A stretch of DNA of 64,000 nucleotides from Planctomycetales bacterium 10988 (GTDB taxonomy: Bacteria > Planctomycetota > Planctomycetia > Pirellulales > Pb10988), in the NCBI GenBank assembly GCA_009664345.1, contig CP043547.1:5422709-5486708 (forward strand), in the 5' to 3' direction. Under the pieces are notes generated by a model. It was given only the letters and a program-made list of their open reading frames with translations. It ran no database searches and was not told where the DNA came from. Below, in pieces: positions 53,403 to 61,522 of the stretch (positions are counted from its first letter, which is position 1; each line of letters starts with the position of its first letter). Both the position numbers and the translations under genes were made by a program.

Positions 53403-53799
53403 ACTAATGCCCGCCCCTGTAGTTCATTCCGATTACTGGTTAAACAAATTTTATCTCTTGGGGACTTCATAAAACATCGTCCCATCATTCCATAAGCATA
53501 CGTTTATATTCTAACAGCCATCAAAGCAATGGTCTAGAGAATATCCAACTTTTCAAAAGTTCGAGTGCGCTTATGGAATAAGCCTTCATGCAATGATGAA
53601 TGTCGCACGAAAGCTTAGGAATTGAACTTAGCGGGTCCAACTTTTTGCCTAAAGAAAGTATCAAGATTTGCCCTTCTGGCCGTTGATTTTCGTCATCGTA
53701 GGATACACCGAATTCGCTTTCGCGAGTTCCCTCATCTCTTTGCGATGAGTGACATTTGCGGTGCAAAGTAGATTTTTCCATGAAGAGAAAGGGTATTTC
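53403..53799. other. Divergent intergenic region
   Basis: About 400 A/T-rich bases between the DUF1549/1553 gene and the catalase gene. Promoters for both lie here. A 96-residue minus-strand frame (53521-53811) overlaps the catalase start and is not believed. No OxyR- or PerR-like box was recognised. Confidence 0.5.
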
Positions 53800-54654
53800 A
53801 TGTTTTACCATGATGGCGGCAAACTCCAGTACGAAGTCAAAGTAACGAAACCTGATCCGCTATTTGCGAAAGCGCTCCAGCAAGCAATCGGAGGGATTCA
53901 GGGCGAGATCCGTGTCTGTCTGCAATATCTGTTTCAAGCTTGGGGGGCGCGTGGTCCCAAAAAATACCGAGACATGCTTTTGCATACTGGTACAGAAGAA
54001 ATGGGGCATATTGAAATGCTTGCAACTGCTGTGGCACTCAATCTGGAAGGGGCTCCCCTTGAAATGGAAGAGGCGGCCATGGACCCAATTGTCAAAGCGA
54101 AATTAGGAGGCATGAACGTTCAACATGCAATTAGTTCCTGCATGGCAGCCCTTCCGGTGGATTCGAGTGGTGTCCCCTTCAATACCAGCCACGTTTATGC
54201 CTCAGGGAATATTGCCGCAGATATGCTTGCCAATGCAACGGCAGAATCGACAGGTCGCATGCTGGCGTGTCAATTACATAAAATGACCGATGATCCTGGC
54301 ATGAAAGATATGCTCTCATTTCTCGTTGCTCGAGATACCATGCACCAAAATCAGTGGATGGCTGCTTGGGAGGAAGTCGGCGGGAAAGAGGCCATGCCGA
54401 TCCCGAATAACTTTCCAATGGAAGACGAGCATTTGGAATATAGTTACACCTTCTTGGGTACTGGCGTCGATGACTCAGTCCCGATGCCTGAGGGAAGTTG
54501 GAGCAAAGGTAAATCTTTTGACGGAAAAAGTAGCTTCACTTCCAAACGACTCAAACCGCAGGGTAAAGTTCCGAAGCTCGGACCAGCAAGCCCGAAAGCT
54601 TCCGTGCAGAAATCTCAGCAAGAAGCCCAGGGTGAAACAGATGAGAACCTGTAA
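53800..54654 (+). CDS. Manganese catalase
   Basis: Splits hydrogen peroxide with a two-manganese centre and no heme. 284 residues from the ATG at 53800, with AAGGG six bases upstream. The metal ligands of the Lactobacillus plantarum enzyme are all found one position along: E36, E67, H70 (TEEMGHIE), E149 (AESTGRM) and H182 (MHQNQW). The C-terminal part (about 225-284) is Lys/Ser/Pro-rich and disordered. It is a cytoplasmic enzyme. The next gene, 44 bases on, is an exported protein that may share the transcript. The region has lower GC than its neighbours. Confidence 0.95.
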   Translation: MFYHDGGKLQYEVKVTKPDPLFAKALQQAIGGIQGEIRVCLQYLFQAWGARGPKKYRDMLLHTGTEEMGHIEMLATAVALNLEGAPLEMEEAAMDPIVKAKLGGMNVQHAISSCMAALPVDSSGVPFNTSHVYASGNIAADMLANATAESTGRMLACQLHKMTDDPGMKDMLSFLVARDTMHQNQWMAAWEEVGGKEAMPIPNNFPMEDEHLEYSYTFLGTGVDDSVPMPEGSWSKGKSFDGKSSFTSKRLKPQGKVPKLGPASPKASVQKSQQEAQGETDENL

Positions 54655-54698
54655 TCGTTTACAAGCGTATCTATTTAGTATTATTGAGGATCATTGAA

Positions 54699-55340
54699 AT
54701 GAATCGACGAAACGTACTGATGGGACTAGGAGCGTTAGGAGGGTTGGCTGCGGTCAAGTCAGCTCCTCTCGTCCATGCTTCCGCCCAAAATGAGAGTCTT
54801 TCTTCCACCCAGGTTCTGCAATCACTCCGGCTTACAGGAGAGAGAGAAGAAAAATTTCTCCATCAGTTGGGCCGCAAGCCTTCCGCGGTGCAACCTTGGC
54901 CGACTTCTGCGATAAGGCGGGATCGACAAGCCGTAGAAGCGGAAGTAGTCATGAAACGGGATCGTCAGGGGAAAACGATTGCCTCAGGATTGAGATTTCT
55001 GTGTGACGCTCGAAAAATGAATTGTTTCACGGTGCAAGGACGACCCCTTATGGTGAAACGTTTCTGCTTCTCTGCGGTCGAGATCGCGTGGCGACCTGGC
55101 GATGGGTTTCCAGTCTATGAAGCCTATTGTCCTCGCTATGAGTATGTCAGTGGGGCCTGCTATCAAGCAAAGGTACATCAGATTGTTCCGCTATTAGTTG
55201 ACGTAGGAAATTTCGCCGGATGCCAGTCCGCCGATGTCTGCGAATCGCCTCAACGCGGTCAAATGGCCTTTGATGTCAATCATACGGATTACCAAAGCAA
55301 TGATGGTTCCTATACGATTCAACTCTGGAGTTGGAGTTGA
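54699..55340 (+). CDS. Tat-exported cysteine-rich protein of unknown function
   Basis: 213 residues from the ATG at 54699, with GAGGA nine bases upstream. A twin-arginine signal starts it (NRRNVLMGLGALGG, cut near VHASA). The mature part has seven cysteines at 102, 109, 123, 144, 154, 175 and 181, with spacings that could form disulfides or bind metal, and a WRPGDGFPVYEAYCPRYEYV stretch. No family recognised. Export through Tat suggests folding or cofactor loading before export. The link to the manganese catalase is by operon position only. Confidence 0.75.
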   Translation: MNRRNVLMGLGALGGLAAVKSAPLVHASAQNESLSSTQVLQSLRLTGEREEKFLHQLGRKPSAVQPWPTSAIRRDRQAVEAEVVMKRDRQGKTIASGLRFLCDARKMNCFTVQGRPLMVKRFCFSAVEIAWRPGDGFPVYEAYCPRYEYVSGACYQAKVHQIVPLLVDVGNFAGCQSADVCESPQRGQMAFDVNHTDYQSNDGSYTIQLWSWS

Positions 55341-55366
55341 TCGTTGTTGAACGAAACTAATTCGTC

Positions 55367-55419
55367 AGCCGGGTAACCGTGAAAGGAGGTTAAAAGCCTT
55401 CTTCACGGTTAGGCCGGCT
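55367..55419. other. Long RNA hairpin downstream of the catalase operon
   Basis: AGCCGG (55367-55372) and TAACCGTGAA (55374-55383) pair with TTCACGGTTA (55402-55411) and CCGGCT (55414-55419): 16 base pairs with one small internal loop (G against GG). The apical part contains GGAGG. No T-run follows directly, so it is not a classical terminator; it may protect the 3' end of the mRNA or be a separate element. Confidence 0.55.
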
Positions 55420-55539
55420 ATATGTAGTTTTGCAATAGTTAAAAGCAATTTTTTTTAAGTTCCTGCATAGGAAGATGATATCATCAGAATCTATACATCC
55501 TTAAAAATTGATTCTTACTTTCCTACCTATCTGTTTTAG

Positions 55540-55555
55540 TACTACAGTTGTAGAT
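55540..55555 (+). repeat. Left inverted repeat of the insertion sequence
   Basis: TACTACAGTTGTAGAT, the exact complement of the right end. The flanking TTAG (55536-55539) is a YTAR target. Confidence 0.88.
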
Positions 55556-55600
55556 TCTTTTTGGTAGACTTCGCTCATTCCTCGGTAAGGAGAAAGAGCG

Positions 55601-56635
55601 ATGAATCGTGAAGGGATCGAAGTGTCCGCGGCGGCGATGGAGGCGGAGCTGGAGCGGGTCGGGAGCTTGCTGCGGCCGCTGTTTGCCAGGGGCGAAGCCT
55701 GGCAGCGTGCCCGGCGGTATCTGCGGGGGCTGACCTCGGAAGTCCGGCGAAAGAACTCCTGGCAACTGGCCGAACAGCTCGGCGATGCCACGCCGTATGG
55801 GATTCAAAATTTGCTGGGTCGAGCCTCGTGGTCGGCCGATGCCTTGCGGGATGGTTTGCGGAGCTACGCTTGCGAAGCCCTTGCCGATTCGCAGGCGGTT
55901 TTGATCTTGGACGAGACCGGGTTTCTCAAGAAGGGGACCAAAAGTGCCGGGGTCGCTCGGAGGTACTCGGGCACCGCCGGACGCCTCGAGACCTGCCAGA
56001 TCGGCGTTTTCTTGGCGTATGCAAGTTCGCAAGGCTGTGCCTTGATCGACCGCGAACTCTATCTGCCGAAGGCGTGGATCGAGGACCGCCCGCGGTGTCG
56101 GGAAGCGGGAATCCCCGAGAATCGCGGCTTTTCCACCAAGCTCGAACTGGCTCAGGCGATGCTGGCCCGAGCGATCCAAGCCCGCGTTCCCTTCGCGTGG
56201 GTCACCGGCGATGAGGTTTACGGGGCCTCGACGCTTCGTCGTTTTTTGGAGGAGCACGGCAAGAACTACGTCCTGGCGGTGAGCCGAACGCTCAAGCTGA
56301 GCCAAGGCTTTTCGCAGCGGACGGCGGAGCGATTGGCCCACGAAATCCCTGCCTCGCGTTGGCGAACGATCGACCTCGGCCCCGGGAGCAAAGGCGACCG
56401 GCGATCCCGCTTTGCCCGCTTGGAGATCAATCACGACCTGCAACCGAAGCGAAATCGCTGGCTCCTCGTGCGGGAAAGTTTGGAGGAAGACCGAGCCCGC
56501 TCTTACTACGTGGCCGGGGCTCCGAGCCGCACGAGACTGCGGAAAATCGCCGAACTCGCCAGGAGCCGCTGGCGAATCGAGCAAACCCGCCAGTCCCACT
56601 ACCGCTCCAGACAACAAAAACCACCCCCGGGATAA
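55601..56635 (+). CDS. IS701-family transposase lacking its C-terminal region
   Basis: 344 residues of a DDE transposase. D104 in LILDETGFLKKG and D204 in VTGDEVYG are the first two catalytic residues. The family's last block begins at WRIEQT (324-329), where the third catalytic residue should follow in a stretch like F-x-x-K-x-E-x-G-L-D, but the frame here runs into unrelated sequence (RSRQQKPPPG) and stops about 18 bases inside the right end. Only about 60 bases remain after the break, so this is a deletion, not a frameshift. The protein is probably inactive. Confidence 0.9.
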   Translation: MNREGIEVSAAAMEAELERVGSLLRPLFARGEAWQRARRYLRGLTSEVRRKNSWQLAEQLGDATPYGIQNLLGRASWSADALRDGLRSYACEALADSQAVLILDETGFLKKGTKSAGVARRYSGTAGRLETCQIGVFLAYASSQGCALIDRELYLPKAWIEDRPRCREAGIPENRGFSTKLELAQAMLARAIQARVPFAWVTGDEVYGASTLRRFLEEHGKNYVLAVSRTLKLSQGFSQRTAERLAHEIPASRWRTIDLGPGSKGDRRSRFARLEINHDLQPKRNRWLLVRESLEEDRARSYYVAGAPSRTRLRKIAELARSRWRIEQTRQSHYRSRQQKPPPG

Positions 56636-56637
56636 CG

Positions 56638-56653
56638 ATCTACAACTGTAGTA
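56638..56653 (-). repeat. Right inverted repeat of the insertion sequence
   Basis: ATCTACAACTGTAGTA, complementary to the left end over all 16 bases. The flanking CTAG (56654-56657) is a YTAR target. Confidence 0.88.
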
Positions 56654-56974
56654 CTAGTCTATTTTAGCAAATCCGAGCTGCTTTACTATTGATGAAAGAT
56701 TCGAACTTCCCCAAGAATTCATCTTGCAGGGGGAGGTTTGTTTCGGCTACAACTTGCTCGCCGTCACATAAATTATGGGAACAGGTCTTTCTACTCATCT
56801 CTAAACTATTGTAGGAAATGGTTGAGTGATCAAGCTCTCAACCGCGGTCCATTCCCACATCATTCATTTCTCAAAGTTCAGGTTTCTTTTTGCGGAAGCT
56901 TGTGTTTTTTCTCTGGTTTGCCTGTGTTTTCAGCCAAATAGAGAAGGATCGCAATCTAGGAAAACCTTGCAAAT

Positions 56975-57006
56975 TTTAAAGCGTTTTCTCAATGAATCGC
57001 TTTAAA
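56975..57006. other. Perfect 9-bp inverted pair
   Basis: TTTAAAGCG (56975-56983) and CGCTTTAAA (56998-57006) flank 14 bases. It could be a hairpin or an operator for a dimeric regulator. No gene reads directly into it, so the role is open. Confidence 0.4.
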
Positions 57007-57083
57007 GAGCCTCGCAATTTGGACCGATTCTTAGTGGAGCAGGAAGTCATGCTGACAAAATCCCTTTTCTTACGTTGTTGTTC

Positions 57084-57296
57084 TTAACGGCCTTTGTTGG
57101 CGAAAGTCAAATCGCCCCAGGGATAGGGTGTCTCCCTTTTGGAAGGAAGGTGCTCTGTTGGGTGAACTATTTCCTTAAAGAAGACGCACGTCGTTGAGAT
57201 TGCGGTTGCATCTCGAACCTCGCGAACTTTCTTGAGGCTCGGACATAACTTCTCGATTTGAAGGATTAACACCCGCGTTTGTGGTGTTGCTGGCAT
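57084..57296 (-). CDS. Small hypothetical protein, 70 aa (doubtful)
   Basis: A 70-residue frame from an ATG at 57296 (MPATPQTRVLILQIEKLC...). Codon use resembles neighbouring genes (ATC, GAG, CGC, GTT) but no family, signal or ribosome site was seen. It diverges from the ketosynthase gene. Confidence 0.3.
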   Translation of the reverse strand: MPATPQTRVLILQIEKLCPSLKKVREVRDATAISTTCVFFKEIVHPTEHLPSKRETPYPWGDLTFANKGR

Positions 57297-57348
57297 TCTC
57301 AAATTGGTTATTTCCTGAGCTTCGTAGGCAAACAACGGGCAAAAAGTT

Positions 57349-58626
57349 ATGTTTACATCTCCTTCACCATCGACCGAACCGATTGTCATTACTGGCATCG
57401 GGATGATCAATTCATTGGGAAATGATCGCGAAACCGCTTGGGAATCGACCCGACTCGGGAAAAGTGCGGTGCGTCGAATTGAAGGATTGAACTTTATCGA
57501 GAATGGGCTCTTGATCGGGGCCACGGTTGATCATAATCCGTCACTCCCGAACTTTCTCAAGATTCGCTCGATGTGCTTGCGAGCGGCGGAAGAGGCGGTG
57601 CATGATGCCCGGATTCGCTGGTCTAATCTTGATCTTACTCGGGTGGGATGCTCCGTCAGTGGGCATGTAAGCGACTTGTGGGATATCGAACGACGGGCGG
57701 AGCAGCGGGCAGACGACAGCAGCGAAGAAATGGTTCCATGGCATGAGCAGTTTTTGCCTTCGACCGCTTGTAGTGATGTGGGGAGTCATTTCGAGCTTGG
57801 CGGTCCGCGAATCTGTCATAGTGTGGCTTGTGCCAGTGGCAGCGTCGAAGTGATGGCGGCTACCCGTGCGATTCGCTCCGGCGACTGCGATATGATGATT
57901 GCCGGCAGTGGTGAAATCATCACTCCGCTTTTTGCCGCGGGTTTTCGCAAGATGCGGGTGTTGGCCGAAGATGAAAATCCCGAACAAGCCTGCCGGCCTT
58001 TCGACCGAACTCGCAAAGGCTTTGTGATGGGCGAGGGAAGTGCCTTTTTTGTCATCGAACGATTAAGCCACGCTCTCAAACGAAATGCCCGGATTTATGC
58101 CGAGATTGTGGCAGGCCATCTTGCCTCCGAAGGGCAACATATTACCGATCTCGATCATCAATCCGAAGCCTTGGCCTATACCATCAATCAAGCGGTGCGA
58201 AAAGCGAAAATTTCTCCGAGCGAGATCGATTACATCAATGTCCACGGCACCGGAACGGCTCAGAATGACTTGGCCGAGGCGAATGGCCTCAAGCGGGCCT
58301 TCGGGAAAGCGGCTTGTCAAATTCCCGTCAGTGCGAATAAGTCAAATCTTGGACACTTAGTGAATGCTGCCGGTTCCACGGAATTGGCGATTACGGCCCT
58401 CGCTTTACGCGACGGGTTCCTCCCTCCGACGATCAACTTGAATGATCCTGATCCCGCCTGCGACTTGGAACATGTCGCGATCACCGGACGTCGACTCCGT
58501 CCGCAAATTGCTTTGAAAACCTCTGTAGCTTTCGGGGGGCATCTGGTGGCCGTCATCTTGCGACGTTGGAATGATGCCCATCACGGCTTCGGTTATCCCG
58601 AAGATGTCATCCGCAAAGTGGCTTAG
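57349..58626 (+). CDS. Beta-ketoacyl-ACP synthase, FabF-like
   Basis: Condenses an acyl chain with malonyl-ACP in fatty-acid or polyketide synthesis. 425 residues. The catalytic triad is intact: C161 in SVACASG, H299 in HGTGTAQND, and H336 in KSNLGH. The opening IVITGIGMINSLG (12-24) is the thiolase-fold start. It stands alone, not in a fab operon, and converges on a membrane desaturase gene 30 bases away. A second, specialised KAS II-type enzyme or one serving an unusual lipid is possible. No ribosome site is visible before the ATG. Confidence 0.92.
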   Translation: MFTSPSPSTEPIVITGIGMINSLGNDRETAWESTRLGKSAVRRIEGLNFIENGLLIGATVDHNPSLPNFLKIRSMCLRAAEEAVHDARIRWSNLDLTRVGCSVSGHVSDLWDIERRAEQRADDSSEEMVPWHEQFLPSTACSDVGSHFELGGPRICHSVACASGSVEVMAATRAIRSGDCDMMIAGSGEIITPLFAAGFRKMRVLAEDENPEQACRPFDRTRKGFVMGEGSAFFVIERLSHALKRNARIYAEIVAGHLASEGQHITDLDHQSEALAYTINQAVRKAKISPSEIDYINVHGTGTAQNDLAEANGLKRAFGKAACQIPVSANKSNLGHLVNAAGSTELAITALALRDGFLPPTINLNDPDPACDLEHVAITGRRLRPQIALKTSVAFGGHLVAVILRRWNDAHHGFGYPEDVIRKVA

Positions 58627-58656
58627 TGATCCACCTTCGATTCTCTTGGCAATTCT

Positions 58657-59799
58657 CTAACCGCCGATTTCCTTTTTGGTTTCGTGACGAATGTCGTTGG
58701 TGGCTTGATAGTTGATTTTGTCCCGAAGATAGGTATCTGCCGGGTGAGTCAGGATTTCAAGGACCGATGGGTTCTCGCTATGCGGCTTGTGTCGCCAAAA
58801 GACTCCGTTGCAGGTAACCACCTGATCGCGATAGGGCGGGTAGTGCATCATGATCTCGTGGGCACAATGCATTTGATGATGAGGAATGCTGGGGAACATG
58901 TGATGCAAAACATGATTCCATTCGCCGTAAGGAAAGAAGACCTGGCGATCAAACCAATTCGCTTCATACACCCGGCTGTTGGTGAAATCGCCGTCGTCTG
59001 GGTAGTTCCCATGGTGAGCAATCTCTCGCAGGAACAGGACCGCCGAATAAAAGGTCAGCATCGGCACAATCCAGAAGAAGAAATAATGCGGCCACCACCC
59101 CATCTGCGTCAATACCGTGAAGAGGACAATGTAGTAGGTGATTCGCAACGGGAGGACGAGCGATCGGCCCAGCGAATCGCGGTTCCTGATCGGTTTGGTT
59201 TTCCGATTTTGCTTCATCGGCATGGCGACATACTTTGCTCTCCCGATCAAGTAACTAATTCCCTTCCAGACATTGAGTTGCTTGGCGACGTAATTCACCC
59301 AAAATTTCCAATGCGTGAGCGGAAACTCGCGGGGTTCATGTTGCGTCAAACGATGCAAATCCGGGTCGCGCTCGGGGTCATTTACATACCGATGGTGTCC
59401 CCAGTGGCCTTTGCGGTAATTGGCGATCACCCCTAAGACCGGGAAAAGTAGAAAGAGATTCGCCGCCAAGTCATTGAGCCAATTCGTACGGAAAAGGGAG
59501 TAATGGCTCGCTTCATGGACAAGCACGCTCAAACGGTTCTGCACCCACCCTCCAATAATGGCAATGGCAAGCACATAGGCCGGAATGCTCCAACCCCACG
59601 ACCATCCATTCGCTTGGAGAGAATGGTAAAAACTCATGAAGCTCCACACAGTCAGAATAAAAACCGCGTAGTCCGCCCCAATATAGAACCAATTGGTATA
59701 ATTATCAGGTTTGCAAAGCTTCGCAACTGCTCGATAAGCCTCACGCCGATCGATATTCGTGAGCTGTGCCGAAAGTGGGGGAGTAGCAATAGTAGCCAT
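58657..59799 (-). CDS. Membrane-bound fatty-acid (or sphingolipid) desaturase
   Basis: Introduces a double bond using two irons held by histidines. 380 residues. The three histidine boxes are present: HEASH (95-99), HWGHH (132-136), and H296 through HH (307-308) in HVLHHMFPSIPHH, with a further REIAHHG at 258-264. Four membrane spans surround them. Electron donor genes (ferredoxin, cytochrome b5) are not adjacent. The second and third boxes fit acyl-lipid desaturases; the HVLHH-x6-HH form also occurs in sphingolipid desaturases, so the substrate is not fixed. Confidence 0.92.
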   Translation of the reverse strand: MATIATPPLSAQLTNIDRREAYRAVAKLCKPDNYTNWFYIGADYAVFILTVWSFMSFYHSLQANGWSWGWSIPAYVLAIAIIGGWVQNRLSVLVHEASHYSLFRTNWLNDLAANLFLLFPVLGVIANYRKGHWGHHRYVNDPERDPDLHRLTQHEPREFPLTHWKFWVNYVAKQLNVWKGISYLIGRAKYVAMPMKQNRKTKPIRNRDSLGRSLVLPLRITYYIVLFTVLTQMGWWPHYFFFWIVPMLTFYSAVLFLREIAHHGNYPDDGDFTNSRVYEANWFDRQVFFPYGEWNHVLHHMFPSIPHHQMHCAHEIMMHYPPYRDQVVTCNGVFWRHKPHSENPSVLEILTHPADTYLRDKINYQATNDIRHETKKEIGG

Positions 59800-60422
59800 A
59801 ATGCGTTCACCGCAAAAGTAAAACGGTTGGTAAAATAGGAAAGCATCGCAGTCTACAGAAACTTGAACTTGTAGATGAACCCATTACTATCTCAAAGTCA
59901 AGTTTTTCTTCTCTTTTGATACGATCACAGGCTTGTCGTGAGAGACGCCCTGTCTAAAGAACCGCCAAGCCAGACCGTCCTTTCCTATCAAACTGTGGGA
60001 TCTAATTCCTGCTCTGGCTAGTAAAAATCGATCATCTTGGAAAACTCACGCAGTTCACACCACGTGAAGGTAAGCAATTTCCGTAGCTTCGATCTCTTTT
60101 TACCGACCAAAAACTTGTCTTTCTCTAGAATTTGTTTGTCTTAAAAATCGTTTTGATTGTTCTATCAGAAAGTTCGCACACGGGAAGAGATCAACTTTAG
60201 ATCGGCTGGGAGTGATCGGTTTTCTTGTTCTATTCCTTGTAATAGTTTCGAAACTTTCGATTCCTTGGCGGACGGCTTTCAGATTCTCTTGAATTCCACT
60301 TAAAGAACGTCGATTCTATGCGATGACCTCCCGAACTGGAGGTGGGCGTTCATTCGCTGGGGCTTAGATATTTTAAATAAACCGACTTCACTCGACTATT
60401 CCGCACCGTAGAAGGATCGACC
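59800..60422. other. Divergent intergenic region, nothing recognised
   Basis: About 620 A/T-rich bases between divergent genes, so promoters for both are here. A small hairpin ACCTCC/GGAGGT is at 60326-60343. No credible frame and no known RNA was recognised. Confidence 0.5.
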
Positions 60423-61466
60423 ATGAAAATCGGCATCATGGGGGCAGGCGCGATCGGATGTTATCTTGGCGGCTCCCTCCAACACGCTGGCCACGACGTG
60501 ACCTTTGTTGGTCGCGAGGGCCTGGCCGGAGAAGTTCAAGAACATGGATTGCGGTTGACGCATTATCAACGTGAACTGATTCATTTTCCTTCCGATCAAG
60601 TGAATTTCGTCACGGCTCCGGAATCCCTGGCCGAATGTGATGCGGTGTTGGTTTCCGTAAAAGGAACGGCGACTCAAGACGTTGCTGCGAAGCTCTCTCA
60701 GATCATTTCTCCTGAAATCATCGTAGTAAGTTTTCAGAATGGCGTCCGCAACGCGGAATGGCTCAAAGAGAAACTCCCTAAGAACCCGGTCTTTCCTGGA
60801 ACGGTTTCCTTTCATGTGCTTCGTGAGCCGCAGGCGACTTTTCATTTTGGGACTTCAGGCAATTTGTATGTCGGCACGCCGGAGCCTGCCCGCTCCTTGA
60901 GTTCGCAAGAAGAGAAACTTATTGAAAGTCTGAAATCGGCGGGATTTAAGACCGTTGTTACGAAGAACATCGCCGGGGTGCAGTGGTGTAAGTTGCTCTT
61001 TAACTTGAATAATGCTGTGAATGCCCTGAGCGGGGTTCCGCTGAAGGAAGAACTTTCCCATCCAGGGTATCGTCGGGTGTTGTCTGCTTGCATGTTGGAG
61101 GGTTTGGAGGTTCTTGATCGAGCGAAAATCCGCCCGGTTCGTGTCGGGGGAATGCTTCCTCGGATCTCCCCCAGAGTCTTACCGCTGCCGAATTGGCTCT
61201 TTTTCCGTCTCGCACGTACGATGATTTCGATCGATCCGGAATCACGATCCTCGATGTGGGATGATCTCCATCGTGGACGAAAAACAGAAATTGAATTATT
61301 AAATGGAGAAATTGTCCGCTTAGGGAGTAAAATCGGGTATCCTACACCCATCAATCAAAAGGTGGTGCAGTTGATTCGAGCCGCCGAAGAAGCCGGAAAT
61401 GGTTCCCCTGCGATCCCTGCCGAAACTTTGGAAGAACAGGTCTTAGCCAGCAGGTCGAACAAATAG
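60423..61466 (+). CDS. panE: 2-dehydropantoate 2-reductase
   Basis: Reduces ketopantoate to pantoate with NADPH in vitamin B5/coenzyme A synthesis. 347 residues. The dinucleotide loop GAGAIGCYLGG (7-17) is at the start, QNG (105-107) is in the first domain, and K190 in VQWCKLLFNLNNAVNAL is the catalytic lysine. AAGGA lies six bases before the ATG. Other members of this family reduce other 2-oxoacids, so pantoate reductase is likely but not proven. An alpha/beta hydrolase gene follows 56 bases on. Confidence 0.88.
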   Translation: MKIGIMGAGAIGCYLGGSLQHAGHDVTFVGREGLAGEVQEHGLRLTHYQRELIHFPSDQVNFVTAPESLAECDAVLVSVKGTATQDVAAKLSQIISPEIIVVSFQNGVRNAEWLKEKLPKNPVFPGTVSFHVLREPQATFHFGTSGNLYVGTPEPARSLSSQEEKLIESLKSAGFKTVVTKNIAGVQWCKLLFNLNNAVNALSGVPLKEELSHPGYRRVLSACMLEGLEVLDRAKIRPVRVGGMLPRISPRVLPLPNWLFFRLARTMISIDPESRSSMWDDLHRGRKTEIELLNGEIVRLGSKIGYPTPINQKVVQLIRAAEEAGNGSPAIPAETLEEQVLASRSNK

Positions 61467-61522
61467 CTTTTCTGTTTGGTCAAGCGAATGTCCCCATCGT
61501 CATTTTCGTCGAGAGTAACTTC

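Larger units (their letters stand above)
55540..56653 (+). mobile_element. IS701-family insertion sequence, truncated transposase
   Basis: An 1114-bp element bounded by perfect 16-bp inverted repeats (55540-55555 and 56638-56653). The outside four bases are TTAG on the left and CTAG on the right, both of the YTAR form that this family duplicates, though not identical. GC is clearly higher than in the surroundings, which marks recent entry. The one gene inside lacks its last part, so the element probably cannot move by itself. Confidence 0.88.
56654..57348. other. Intergenic region after the insertion sequence
   Basis: About 695 bases. A 9-bp inverted pair lies at 56975-57006. A 70-residue minus-strand frame (57084-57296) has protein-like codons and is given separately. 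No known RNA gene was recognised. The promoter of the ketosynthase gene should lie near its end. Confidence 0.45.

Noticed and set aside
53521-53811. 96-residue minus-strand frame before the catalase gene
   Set aside because: It overlaps the catalase start and ribosome site, lies in A/T-rich divergent promoter DNA, and has no family resemblance.
55523-56617. 364-residue minus-strand frame over the insertion sequence
   Set aside because: It is the GC-rich antisense of the transposase; the plus frame has clear DDE residues.
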